The translations under genes were made by a program, and so were the position numbers. Source: Devosia sp. 2618 (GTDB lineage: Bacteria > Pseudomonadota > Alphaproteobacteria > Rhizobiales > Devosiaceae). Taken from it: a stretch of 64,000 bases of DNA. The number at the start of each line of letters is the position of its first letter. Position 1 is the stretch's first letter. The notes below the pieces were generated by a model. The model saw only the letters and a program-made list of their open reading frames with translations, searched no databases and was not told the DNA's origin. Shown here piece by piece: positions 52,244 to 62,489 of the stretch. The stretch spans positions 1,798,001 through 1,862,000 of the forward strand of contig NZ_JBEPOO010000001.1 of NCBI RefSeq assembly GCF_040546815.1, given 5' to 3'.

Positions 52244-54343
52244 CTAGATTGTTGTTGGCTCGGCAACTTCGTCGACCGCAAAGTCAGCAAGCCGTGCCGA
52301 ACAGGCGTCGTAGAAGCCACCGAGCCCCGGCTCGATCAGGATGGCAGCGGCTCGGCAGCGGACCAGAGCAGCATCACCGCCACTGCGCCACGCCGCCAGC
52401 AGCGCCGCGTGTTCCGATTGCAGCGCCTTGAACGCCGCCGACGCGGCCAACTCTGCCGAACCCACCAACAGATGAACCGCCTCCGGCTGGCTGACGCCCT
52501 TGAGGGCGATGGCGCCTGCATCAAGATATGCGAGGTCAGGCGCGGCGGCGCGGGTGTCGGCCGTCACCAGAATGTCGTAGCCGACGATCCGGCAAGCGCC
52601 CTCTAATCGACTTGCCACGTTCACAGTGTCGCCGATGCAGGAATAGTTGAAGCGTTCTTCAAAGCCCATATTCCCGACCAGCGCCTGCCCGGTCGCAAGG
52701 CCAATGCCGATGGCGATGGGTTCGATGCCGACCTGCGTGGCGTTCAGCCTCCGCAGCGCCGCGCGCATATCGAGTGCTGCCTCGCAGGCGTGGCGGGCGT
52801 GTTGAGGCACCGCTACTGGGGCATTCCAGAACGCCATCACCGCGTCGCCCATGAACTTGTCGATGGTGCCCTTGTGCCCGATGATCGCGGCGCCCAAAGC
52901 CGCAAACAGTCGGTTGAGGATGGCGACCAGTTCTGCCGGCGCGGTGCGTTCGCTGAGCGCTGTGAAATTGCGCACGTCGGAGAACATCACCGTCATGTCG
53001 CGCAGATCGCCACCCAGCTTGAGCAGATCGTCATTGGCGTCGATCTGGGTCAGTAGCGATGGCTCGACATAATGCGCAAAGGCCCGGCGAATGCGGCGCT
53101 TGTCATTGTCGGTTATGGCGAACTGGAAGAAGGCCATGGCGGCATAAGTCACAAGCGTCGCAAACAATGCAAAGCTCGGATCGAGCAGCACGCCGTATTG
53201 CGCAAAGGCGAGCCATGCGACAGCGGCAATGGCGATGGCGATGGCACCTGTCGCGACAAGCCCGACCAACGGCCCGCTCAACAGCAGCAGGATCACCACC
53301 GCCACGCAACACAGGGCGATCAGCAGCAGTTCCAGCCCGCCAACCCAATCCGCCCGCTGCAGAAAAGTGCCGCTCAGCATCTGCTCGAGCGCCTGCAGGT
53401 GTATCGACACCCCCGGCACTGCCTCACCGAGTGGACTGGCACGGATATCCAGCAGCCCAGCCGCCGAGGTCCCCACAAGCACGACGTGACCGGCCAACAT
53501 TGGCGCGAGGCTCGCGTAACTATCGGCGAGCAATTGGCGCGCTGACACATAGGTTTCAGGCCCGAGCGGCCGGTAGTAGAGCCACATGTCGCCGGTCGGT
53601 CCCGTGGGAATATCGAATGCTCCGACCCGCAGCCCGCTGACACTGCCACCGGCCTCACCCAGTACCACAATGGTCGTCTCACCCTGCGCCACTCGCAGCG
53701 CTTCGACCGACAGCGTTGGCACCGGCGCCACGCCGTTCGACCACAGCAATGGTAACCGACGCGCTACCCCTGCCCCGGTCCTTTCGAGGCTGGCCACGCC
53801 CAGGCCTGATGCCGCCTCAAGCAGGATCGGCAGTGGCGCGGCAACACCGTCGAGTTGCGGCAGCGCGGCCAAAGTGTCCGCCCCGGTCATGGCATAGCCC
53901 GCCTTGGGCGCAGGCGCCGTCTCGCCGCGCCCCGACCGGCTCATCACCAGGATAGATGGGCTATCGGCAAGTGCCGCCGCGAATAGCGCATCGTAATTAT
54001 CGCCGCTGCCCAGAATGCTGGAAGGCGACAGGCGATCGGGCTCGGGAAACAGCACGTCAAACGCGACGGTGGCTGCGCCCAGTTCGGTCAGCCGCTTGGT
54101 GATGGTCGCAATGACTTCACGCGACCACGGCCATTGCCCGATTTCGGCGAGAGAGTCCTCGTCGATATCGATAATGAGCACCGGCAAATCCTGCGGTGCG
54201 GCGCGTGGCTTGATCTGCTGGAAAACATCGAATGTCGTTTCGCGGGCCACTTGCACCGCGTAGGGATCAGCCGCCCGCAAAGCCACCAGCGCAGCAACGA
54301 CCACCGCTCCAAATACCAGTGCGCCAACCCGCCGCCGCCACAT
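52244..54343 (-). CDS. CHASE2-domain class III adenylate cyclase
   Basis: 699 residues. One N-terminal helix (about 7-25), a periplasmic CHASE2 sensor (about 35-320), three further helices (about 335-420), then a cytoplasmic cyclase domain (about 465-640). Metal-binding Asp residues are in MFSDVRNFT and GTIDKFMGDAVMAFW, whose Lys favours ATP over GTP; GDTVNVASRLEG completes the site. It should make cAMP in response to an unknown external cue. Alone on its strand, with no partner gene next to it. Confidence 0.92.
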   Translation of the reverse strand: MWRRRVGALVFGAVVVAALVALRAADPYAVQVARETTFDVFQQIKPRAAPQDLPVLIIDIDEDSLAEIGQWPWSREVIATITKRLTELGAATVAFDVLFPEPDRLSPSSILGSGDNYDALFAAALADSPSILVMSRSGRGETAPAPKAGYAMTGADTLAALPQLDGVAAPLPILLEAASGLGVASLERTGAGVARRLPLLWSNGVAPVPTLSVEALRVAQGETTIVVLGEAGGSVSGLRVGAFDIPTGPTGDMWLYYRPLGPETYVSARQLLADSYASLAPMLAGHVVLVGTSAAGLLDIRASPLGEAVPGVSIHLQALEQMLSGTFLQRADWVGGLELLLIALCCVAVVILLLLSGPLVGLVATGAIAIAIAAVAWLAFAQYGVLLDPSFALFATLVTYAAMAFFQFAITDNDKRRIRRAFAHYVEPSLLTQIDANDDLLKLGGDLRDMTVMFSDVRNFTALSERTAPAELVAILNRLFAALGAAIIGHKGTIDKFMGDAVMAFWNAPVAVPQHARHACEAALDMRAALRRLNATQVGIEPIAIGIGLATGQALVGNMGFEERFNYSCIGDTVNVASRLEGACRIVGYDILVTADTRAAAPDLAYLDAGAIALKGVSQPEAVHLLVGSAELAASAAFKALQSEHAALLAAWRSGGDAALVRCRAAAILIEPGLGGFYDACSARLADFAVDEVAEPTTI

Positions 54344-54951
54344 CGGTCAGGTCAACGATCCAAAAAAGCGCAACGTCGCTGCAACATCTCGGCATTGCCA
54401 CGCGCCACCGCTCGCTTTGTCGCCGTAAGGTTCCACCAACGCTTTCGCCCCCGCATGCGGGCCTCACCCGCCAAGCCAGCTTAGGAACGCCCATCCCCAA
54501 GCGCAAACGAAAAGGCTCGCCTCATCAATCCAGCTTATCCCCGCGCCCAAAACCTCCGGTATCTTTTGTGCATCTCCCGCCAGAGCGCGATCATGACGAG
54601 TGATGAGCGGAGAGACAGCCGGGGGGCCTGGGTCGCCACGCTCCCGCACGGATGTTGACGACCGGCCTGCACGGAATGAAGCGACAGGGGCGAACGATCA
54701 TGCCTCATCGCCGAAGCCGCGCATAAAATCCCGAGAGGGTGGTAGGGGGATGCATGTGTGACAAATCCCGGCATGGTGGCGAGGCGTCTGTCTCTTTCCT
54801 TCCTACTCCCTACGAGGCAGATGTCTCGCCATCATCGCTTGCTTGATCACCGCGCCGGCGGGCGCGTTGGCACGCATAATTATTCCCCACTGTTCGCGGA
54901 CGACGCACAGTTACACCCTTGTGTCCACTTGCAGGGGCCCACCGCCTCCCC
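54344..54951. other. Long intergenic stretch without a supported gene
   Basis: About 600 bases between the divergent cyclase and ribN transcription units. Short frames exist on both strands (for example 54464-54649 minus and 54758-54976 plus), but none has a ribosome site plus recognisable protein features. No tRNA fold, insertion sequence or clear long repeat was seen. Confidence 0.5.
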
Positions 54952-54957
54952 TATGTT
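54929..54957 (+). promoter_or_regulatory. Candidate promoter of ribN
   Basis: TTGCAG (54929-54934), 17 bases, TATGTT (54952-54957). This would start transcription about 20 bases before the FMN riboswitch. Boxes are imperfect. Confidence 0.45.
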
Positions 54958-54984
54958 CATCGTCGCGGGACGATAGTTCCGCAT

Positions 54985-55122
54985 AGTTCTCAGGGCGGGG
55001 TGCAATTCCCCACCGGCGGTAAGGGCAGCGATGCCTAAGCCCGCGAGCGCTCGGCGAAAGCTGGGGTCAGCAGATCCGGTTCAATTCCGGAGCCGACGGT
55101 ATAGTCCGGATGAAAGAGAACG
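54985..55122 (+). ncRNA. FMN riboswitch (RFN element)
   Basis: Conserved RFN blocks are present in order: AGTTCTCAGGGCGGGGT, ATTCCCCACCGGCGGTAA, AGCCCGCGAGCG, CAGATCCGG, AATTCCGGAGCCGACGG and TAGTCCGGATGAAAGAGAAC. The closing stem P1 is GTTCTC (54986-54991) with GAGAAC (55116-55121). It binds FMN and lies in the leader of a RibN-type transporter, so it should switch transporter synthesis off when flavin is plentiful. Confidence 0.96.
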
Positions 55123-55186
55123 GGACCAACGCTGGCTTTGCCTGCGTCCGCACCCATGTCTATGGGCGGGCAAGGCGCCTGCGAGA

Positions 55187-55221
55187 CTTCCCGTAACCCT
55201 GAGGAAACTGGTTACGGAAAG
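55187..55221 (+). promoter_or_regulatory. Expression-platform hairpin masking the ribN ribosome site
   Basis: CCGTAACC (55191-55198) pairs perfectly with GGTTACGG (55210-55217). Past one mismatch, CTT (55187-55189) can pair with AAG (55219-55221), which is part of the AAAGGA site (55218-55223) before the ATG at 55230. There is no U-run, so control is probably at translation. Confidence 0.65.
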
Positions 55222-55229
55222 GACTACAC

Positions 55230-56192
55230 ATGAACCAGGTTTCCTCTGCTCCCCAAAACGGCGCCACCACGGGCGCAATCCTGATGGTCGTCGCGGCCTT
55301 CGCCTTTGCCGGGTCGAACGTGCTTCAGTCCGTGCTGCCCTGGCAGTATGGCATCAGCTCCACCGGCATGGCGTTTTGGCAATATGTCATCGCCTCGGTA
55401 CTGGCTTTGCCGCTGATCCTGCGCATTGGCGTGCGCAATCTGCGCACCACCCAGCCGCTGGCTCATGAAATCCGCGCCTTCGCTTCAGCGCTGGGCGTCC
55501 ACGTCTTCGTCTATGGCTTCGCCTCGGGCGTGCCGATCTGGCAGATGGTGACGCTGCTGTCGACCGGCCCACTATTCATCATTCTCGGTTCGACCCTGTT
55601 CCTGGGCGAGCGTGCCACCACGGCTCGTCTTGCCGCGGCGCTGGCCGGCTTTATCGGCGCCATCATCATTTCGGGCGTTGGTGCCGAAGGCCTGACCTGG
55701 GCCACGCTGGTGCCAATCGCAGCCGCTGCGCTTTGGGCCGCAACCGACGTGCTGACCAAATATCTCGCCCGCACCGAAAAGCCGGAAACGCTGACAATTT
55801 CCCTGCTGGTGCTGATGACGCCGAACCACCTGCTGATCCTGCTGGCCGTTAATGCGGTCGGCTGGTTGGCCCCTACCCTGTTGCCAGCTGGCGTAACCAC
55901 CGGGTTCCCGTTCGCGCTTCCAGCCGGCAACGGATTGTGGCTGTTGCTGCTGCTCGGTGCGCTCACCGCCGCCGCGCAATACCTGCTGAGCGTGGCCTAC
56001 AAAATGGCAGACGCCACCTATCTGCAGCCCTTCGGCGATCTCAAGGTTGCCCTGGGCGGCCTGATGGGCTGGATCTTCCTCGGCCAGCTGCCAGGCGTCT
56101 TGTTCTGGCCGGGGACGCTGCTGATCATCGGCGCATCGGTCTTCCTGTTCTGGGTCGAAGCCGACAAGCGTCAGAAACTCAGCCTCGCCTAA
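55230..56192 (+). CDS. ribN: Riboflavin importer RibN (EamA/DMT family)
   Basis: 320 residues, ten predicted helices in two EamA repeats (about 15-145 and 160-305). EamA proteins carry many substrates, but FMN-riboswitch control identifies the riboflavin-importing RibN group described in rhizobia and other proteobacteria. The ATG at 55230 follows AAAGGA. Stands alone; the convergent dehydrogenase gene is separated by a hairpin. Family assignment is firm; riboflavin as substrate rests on the riboswitch. Confidence 0.88.
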   Translation: MNQVSSAPQNGATTGAILMVVAAFAFAGSNVLQSVLPWQYGISSTGMAFWQYVIASVLALPLILRIGVRNLRTTQPLAHEIRAFASALGVHVFVYGFASGVPIWQMVTLLSTGPLFIILGSTLFLGERATTARLAAALAGFIGAIIISGVGAEGLTWATLVPIAAAALWAATDVLTKYLARTEKPETLTISLLVLMTPNHLLILLAVNAVGWLAPTLLPAGVTTGFPFALPAGNGLWLLLLLGALTAAAQYLLSVAYKMADATYLQPFGDLKVALGGLMGWIFLGQLPGVLFWPGTLLIIGASVFLFWVEADKRQKLSLA

Positions 56193-56200
56193 AGACTTCC

Positions 56201-56229
56201 GGTCATCCCCGCCTCAAGCGGGGGTGACC
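56201..56229. terminator. Bidirectional hairpin between ribN and the convergent dehydrogenase gene
   Basis: GGTCATCCCCGC, 5-base loop, GCGGGGGTGACC: a 12-bp stem with one G-U pair. The sequence looks like the short palindromic repeats scattered in related genomes, so it may be both a repeat and a terminator. Confidence 0.65.
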
Positions 56230-56240
56230 GTATTCAACAG

Positions 56241-57356
56241 CTACACGGTCACCCAGCGCTGCTCCTGATGGCTCTGCGCCATGGCATGCACCGCCCGCTC
56301 GATTTTGAGCCCCGTATCAAAGTCGATCACCCGCGCCGGCTCCCCGCCAATGGCGCGCAGCAATTCGTGACACTCAATGATTTTGAGATCATTGAAGCCC
56401 AGCCCGTGCCCGGCGGTCGGGATGAACCGATCATAAGGCCCATGCTGCGGAGCCGTCAGAATGGTTCGGAAGCCCTGTTCGGTGGGCTTGTCTGACGTCA
56501 CATAGAGCTGCAGTTCGTTCATCCGCTCCTGATCGTAGGTGATCGTGCCTTTGCTGCCGAAAATCTGCACGGCAATGCGCCCCTTGCGCCCCCAGGCCGA
56601 GCGATTTAGCGCCATGACGCCGCTTATCCCCTTGCCCAGTTCAAACAGTACACTGGCAATGTCGAAGGTTTCGACCGTCCGGCGCACACCCTCCTTTGTC
56701 GGGCGATCCGCAAAAGGCTTGGAGAGATGCGTCATCACTTTCGTCACCGGACAAAACAGCACCTGCAACAGGCTCAACGGATGCACGCCGAAATCGTCGA
56801 GCGCGCCATAGCCGGAGCTGGCTTCACTCTTCCAGTAAAACAACGCCTCGGGATCGGCCATGAAGTCTTCGTCCATTTCGAGTCGGACATGGTTCACCGT
56901 GCCGATCGTGCCGTCGGCGAGGATAGCGCCGATCTGGCGGATAAGCGGGTTCTGAATGTAATTGTAGCCCAAGACGGCCACTTTACCGGAGGTCTTGGCC
57001 GCTGCCGCCATGCGCTCCGCATCGGCAAACGCCACCGCCATCGGCTTTTCGCACCAGACATGTTTGCCCGCTTCCAACGCGGCAATCGCCATTTCGGCGT
57101 GGAAGGCATTGGGCGTCGTCACCGACACCACATCGACCTCGGGGTCCACGATCAGTTCGCGCCAGTCGCCGGTGGCCTTGTCAAAGCCAAATTCTTCGGC
57201 CTTTTTGGCGGCGATCTCAGCATTTACTTCTGCAAGGTGGACGAGCCGGGGTTTTGGGCCATCTCCGAACACCGCTTTGACGCCGTTCCACGCCAGTGCA
57301 TGGCATTTTCCCATATAGCCGGTGCCGATAAGTCCCACGCCAATCGAAGATTTCAT
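56241..57356 (-). CDS. Gfo/Idh/MocA-family dehydrogenase, possibly an inositol or sugar dehydrogenase
   Basis: 371 residues. NAD(P)-binding GLIGTGYMGKCHA near 8-20, CEKPMAVAFADAERMA near 97-112 with the conserved EKP Lys, and the active-site region YGALDDFGVHPLSLL near 185-199 with the catalytic Asp and His. Divergent from iolR and next to the inositol operon, which has no iolG of its own in view. It could oxidise an inositol isomer, though other sugars are possible. Confidence 0.8.
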   Translation of the reverse strand: MKSSIGVGLIGTGYMGKCHALAWNGVKAVFGDGPKPRLVHLAEVNAEIAAKKAEEFGFDKATGDWRELIVDPEVDVVSVTTPNAFHAEMAIAALEAGKHVWCEKPMAVAFADAERMAAAAKTSGKVAVLGYNYIQNPLIRQIGAILADGTIGTVNHVRLEMDEDFMADPEALFYWKSEASSGYGALDDFGVHPLSLLQVLFCPVTKVMTHLSKPFADRPTKEGVRRTVETFDIASVLFELGKGISGVMALNRSAWGRKGRIAVQIFGSKGTITYDQERMNELQLYVTSDKPTEQGFRTILTAPQHGPYDRFIPTAGHGLGFNDLKIIECHELLRAIGGEPARVIDFDTGLKIERAVHAMAQSHQEQRWVTV

Positions 57357-57373
57357 TCCGCCCTCCAGTAATT

Positions 57374-57396
57374 TTGAAATGAATAGTCCATTTCAA
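57374..57396. promoter_or_regulatory. Inverted repeat between the dehydrogenase and iolR genes
   Basis: TTGAAATG, 7 bases, CATTTCAA: perfect 8-bp arms. Nearby GGAATAGACTTTCT (57405-57418) matches the rhizobial IolR motif GGAA-N6-TTCC except at one base. Both suit binding by the RpiR-type protein encoded next door. Confidence 0.55.
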
Positions 57397-57426
57397 CCAC
57401 TTTCGGAATAGACTTTCTAACAAGAC

Positions 57427-57455
57427 TTGATTGGTGAGCAGGATTGAGGATTATG
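57427..57455 (+). promoter_or_regulatory. Candidate promoter of iolR
   Basis: TTGATT (57427-57432), 17 bases, ATTATG (57450-57455). The transcript would start about 15 bases before the ATG at 57479, leaving a short leader. Confidence 0.4.
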
Positions 57456-57478
57456 GTGCCAAACCGTGAGTAGAAGAC

Positions 57479-58321
57479 ATGCCCGACCCGAATGCAAAAG
57501 TTCAGCCGCCACAAGATTTTGACACGCTGCGCGCCGCCATTCTGGAGCGTCGGGCCGAGCTGCCCAAGCGCCTGACCCAAGTAGCAGCCTATGCGCTCGA
57601 CAACCCTGACGAGATCGCTTTCGGCACCGCCGCGAGCATCGCCATTTCAGCCGATGTGCAGCCTTCGACGCTGGTACGGTTCGCCCAGCATTTTGGGTTT
57701 GATGGCTTTTCAGGCCTACAACTGCTGTTCCGCGCGCGGTTACGTGAACGTACGTCGTCCTATGAGGAACGACTGCGCTCGCTCGAGAACGGTGGCGAAG
57801 CGCTGGCCGAGAGCACCAATATATTCAACGGCTTCGTCTCGGCCGCGCATCGCTCGCTCGATGCTCTGTCCGCCGCAGTCGATCCCGAGGCGTTTGACCG
57901 CGCGGTCAATCTTCTCGCCAAGGCCGACACCATCTATCTCGTCGCCAAGCGCCGCTCGTATCCCATCAGCAGCTACATGGCCTATGCCTTTGGCAAATTG
58001 CGAGTGAAGTGCCAACTGGTCGGCACCGCCGCCGGTATCGACGATGACCTTCTGGCCATGGCAACGCCGAAAGACGCGGTGTTCGCCGTCAGCTTCTCCC
58101 CCTATGCGTCGGAAAGCGCCACCCAGGCACGCACCCTCTCCGCACGCGGCATTCCCGTCGTGTCGCTGACCGATTCGTCGTTCTCGCCGCTGGCCGAGTG
58201 TTCGCGCGTCTGGTTCGAGGTGGTTGAAGCCGACCACGCCGGTTTCCGCTCACTTTCCGCCAGCATGGCGTTTGCCATGGCACTAACCGTCAGCATCGCA
58301 GAGGCCCGTCGGCGCGGTTAA
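57479..58321 (+). CDS. iolR: RpiR/MurR-family regulator, IolR-like
   Basis: 280 residues. An N-terminal HTH_6 domain (about 15-90, IAISADVQPSTLVRFAQHFG) and a C-terminal SIS domain (about 125-260, LVAKRRSYPISSYMAYAFG) that would bind an inositol-pathway sugar phosphate. It directly precedes iolC, as in the iolRCDEB order of rhizobia, so repression of the inositol genes is the likely role. The ATG at 57479 gives the usual family N-terminus. Confidence 0.88.
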   Translation: MPDPNAKVQPPQDFDTLRAAILERRAELPKRLTQVAAYALDNPDEIAFGTAASIAISADVQPSTLVRFAQHFGFDGFSGLQLLFRARLRERTSSYEERLRSLENGGEALAESTNIFNGFVSAAHRSLDALSAAVDPEAFDRAVNLLAKADTIYLVAKRRSYPISSYMAYAFGKLRVKCQLVGTAAGIDDDLLAMATPKDAVFAVSFSPYASESATQARTLSARGIPVVSLTDSSFSPLAECSRVWFEVVEADHAGFRSLSASMAFAMALTVSIAEARRRG

Positions 58322-58350
58322 CACAGGTCACTCAAGCAGAATTCCAGAGA

Positions 58351-58366
58351 TAGAATATACATTCTA
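58351..58366. promoter_or_regulatory. Inverted repeat before iolC
   Basis: TAGAATATACATTCTA has perfect 6-bp arms. It stands just before a TTGACG box (58369-58374). A GGAACCCATGTTTC sequence (58382-58395) again approaches the GGAA-N6-TTCC motif. A second IolR control point is likely. Confidence 0.5.
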
Positions 58367-58432
58367 GATTGACGACGCGGCGGAACCCATGTTTCATATT
58401 GTTCTGTAGCCGAAGCCAACTAGGAGACTGGC

Positions 58433-60352
58433 GTGACCAATGCGCATCCGCAGGAAGAGACGTTGCCGCTTGACGTCATCACGATCGGACGCGCGTCCGT
58501 TGACCTCTATGGTCAGCAGATCGGCACCCGCCTCGAAGACGTTGGCAGTTTTGCAAAATCCGTCGGCGGCTGCCCAACCAATATCGCCGTCGGCACCGCC
58601 AGGCTTGGCCTCAAGTCGGCGCTGATTACTCGTGTCGGCAATGAACAAATGGGGCGCTTCATCCGCGAACAGTTGGTTCGCGAAGGTGTTGAGACGCGCG
58701 GCATCGTAATCGATCCGGACCGCCTTACCTCGCTGGTCCTCCTCTCGGTCGAAAACGAACATTCGTTCCCGCTGATCTTTTACCGCGACAATTGCGCCGA
58801 CAGCGCGCTGAACGAAGGCGATATCGACGAGGACTTCGTGCGCTCTTCCCGTTCGGTGCTGGTGACCGGCACCCACTTCGCCAAGCCGCACACCGACGCC
58901 GCCCAACGCAGGGCCATCCGAATCGCCAAGGCCAATGGCGCCAAGGTCATCCTCGATATCGACTATCGGCCTAATCTGTGGGGCCTCGCCGGTCACGATG
59001 CTGGCGACAGCCGCTACATCGCCTCGGACAAAGTGTCGTCCCATATGCAGACCGTATTGCCCGATTGCGACCTCATTGTCGGTACTGAAGAAGAGGTTCT
59101 CATCGCCTCCGGCGCGTCCGACCTCCTCACCGCGCTCAGGGCGATCCGCTCCCTGTCCTCCGGCACTATTGTCCTGAAGCGCGGCCCCATGGGATGCATC
59201 GTCTATGACGGCGCCATTCCCGACGATCTGGAACAAGGCATTGTCGGCGAGGGATTCCCTATCGAGGTCTACAATGTGCTCGGCGCCGGCGACGCTTTTA
59301 TGAGTGGTTTCCTGCGCGGCTGGCTGCGCGGCGAACCCCATTCCACCAGCGCGACCTGGGCCAATGCCTGCGGCGCCTTCGCAGTCAGCCGACTGCTGTG
59401 CGCGCCGGAAATACCGACCTGGCAGGAACTGAGCTACTTCCTCGACCACGGCAGCCCCGAACGGGCACTGCGCAAAGACGCAGCGATCAATCACATTCAC
59501 TGGGCGACCACCCGCCGCCGCCCGATCCCAAGCCTGCGGGCGTTAGCCATCGACCATCGCAGCCAGCTCGAAGACCTCTGCAAGGACGATCCGAGCCTGC
59601 TACAGCGCCTGCCGGCCTTCAAGGTGCTTGCCGTGCAGGCGGCGACCCGAGTGGCCAACGGCCGTCCAGGCTTTGGCATGTTGCTCGACGACAAATATGG
59701 CCGCGATGCACTTTATGCCGCCAGCGCCTACAAGGATTTCTGGATCGGCAAGCCGATCGAACTCCCCGGCTCCCGGCCGTTGCAGTTTGAGTTCAGTCAG
59801 GACCTTGGTTCGCGACTGATCGACTGGCCGGTCGACCACTGCATCAAGGTGCTGTGCTTCTACCACCCCGAAGACGCGCCCGAACTCAAGCAAACCCAGA
59901 TCGAGAAGCTCCGCACCGCCTTCGAAGCAGCGCGCAAGGTGGGCCGCGAATTGCTGATCGAGATCATCGCCAGCAAGCATGGCGCTATGGCCGATGACAC
60001 GATCAGCCGCGCCATGACCGAGATCTATGATCTCGGTATCAAGCCCGATTGGTGGAAATTAGAACCGCAAGCCAATACAGCCGCCTGGGCCGCAATAGAC
60101 GCTGTCATCGAAGCCCGCGATCCACTCTGCCGTGGCGTGGTCCTGCTGGGACTGGAAGCACCGCAGGATATACTGGAAGCCGGCTTTGCCGCCGCGCGAA
60201 CCTCACAACGGGTAAAAGGCTTCGCCGTCGGTCGCACGATTTTCGGGGAGTCAGCAAAAAACTGGCTGGCCAGTACTATCAGCGACGAGCAGGCGGTGGC
60301 GGAAATGGCGACCAAGTTCGGCGCGCTGGTCGATATCTGGGACGGGCTATAG
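58433..60352 (+). CDS. iolC: Bifunctional 5-dehydro-2-deoxygluconokinase / DUF2090 aldolase-like fusion
   Basis: 639 residues. The N-terminal PfkB kinase (about 10-325) has VGGCPTNIAVGTARLG and the catalytic NVLGAGDAFMSGFLRG near 281-296. The C-terminal DUF2090 domain (about 335-639) begins with IPSLRALAIDHRSQ and is a class I aldolase-like barrel. The kinase phosphorylates 2-deoxy-5-keto-gluconate; the second domain probably cleaves the product to malonate semialdehyde and dihydroxyacetone phosphate, replacing IolJ. GTG start with GGAGA upstream. This fusion is standard in alphaproteobacteria. Confidence 0.92.
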   Translation: MTNAHPQEETLPLDVITIGRASVDLYGQQIGTRLEDVGSFAKSVGGCPTNIAVGTARLGLKSALITRVGNEQMGRFIREQLVREGVETRGIVIDPDRLTSLVLLSVENEHSFPLIFYRDNCADSALNEGDIDEDFVRSSRSVLVTGTHFAKPHTDAAQRRAIRIAKANGAKVILDIDYRPNLWGLAGHDAGDSRYIASDKVSSHMQTVLPDCDLIVGTEEEVLIASGASDLLTALRAIRSLSSGTIVLKRGPMGCIVYDGAIPDDLEQGIVGEGFPIEVYNVLGAGDAFMSGFLRGWLRGEPHSTSATWANACGAFAVSRLLCAPEIPTWQELSYFLDHGSPERALRKDAAINHIHWATTRRRPIPSLRALAIDHRSQLEDLCKDDPSLLQRLPAFKVLAVQAATRVANGRPGFGMLLDDKYGRDALYAASAYKDFWIGKPIELPGSRPLQFEFSQDLGSRLIDWPVDHCIKVLCFYHPEDAPELKQTQIEKLRTAFEAARKVGRELLIEIIASKHGAMADDTISRAMTEIYDLGIKPDWWKLEPQANTAAWAAIDAVIEARDPLCRGVVLLGLEAPQDILEAGFAAARTSQRVKGFAVGRTIFGESAKNWLASTISDEQAVAEMATKFGALVDIWDGL

Positions 60353-60366
60353 GAAGCCCGGACAAC

Positions 60367-60393
60367 CAACCTCATGGTAAGCCCATGAGGTTG
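60367..60393 (+). terminator. Hairpin between iolC and iolD
   Basis: CAACCTCATGG, TAAGC loop, CCATGAGGTTG: a perfect 11-bp stem 14 bases after the iolC stop. No U-run follows, so it may protect the 3' end or slow polymerase instead of ending transcription. Confidence 0.55.
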
Positions 60394-60447
60394 ATCTGGC
60401 ACAATGTTGCCGAGGGCCATCCCCGATACGCTAGGGATGCGGTCTAC

Positions 60448-60456
60448 TGATATAAT
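60448..60456 (+). promoter_or_regulatory. Extended -10 promoter candidate before iolD
   Basis: TGATATAAT gives the extended -10 form TGnTATAAT with a perfect TATAAT. No good -35 box lies 16-18 bases upstream, as is often the case with extended -10 promoters. The start would fall near 60463, before the iolD ATG at 60492. Confidence 0.5.
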
Positions 60457-60491
60457 GGCGCCCGGCGCCGCTAGTATTGAGGGATGAGAGC

Positions 60492-62339
<1,848 letters not shown>

Positions 62340-62347
62340 CTGGGACA

Positions 62348-62468
62348 CGCCCTCGTGGTTCGAGGCTCGCGAAGTGCTCGCACCTCACCTTGAGGGCTAC
62401 TCACGAACTTGCGCCCAACAGCCCTCATGGTGAGGCGGGAGCGCAGCGACCCTCGAACCACGAGGGCG
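62348..62468. repeat. Palindromic intergenic repeat element
   Basis: CGCCCTCGTGGTTCGAGG (62348-62365) and its exact reverse complement (62451-62468) flank an inner imperfect inverted repeat (near ACCTCACCTTGAGGGCT and AGCCCTCATGGTGAGGC). The 121 bases can fold into one long stem. It resembles repetitive extragenic palindromes common in this group. Confidence 0.7.
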
Positions 62469-62489
62469 TGGAAGTGGATGGAGAATGAA

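Noticed and set aside
54464..54976. Short frames in the cyclase-ribN intergenic region (61 and 72 codons)
   Set aside because: No ribosome site, no domain or membrane pattern, and the second runs up to the FMN riboswitch.
58394..59500. 368-codon minus-strand frame opposite iolC
   Set aside because: Shadow of the PfkB domain; composition not protein-like.
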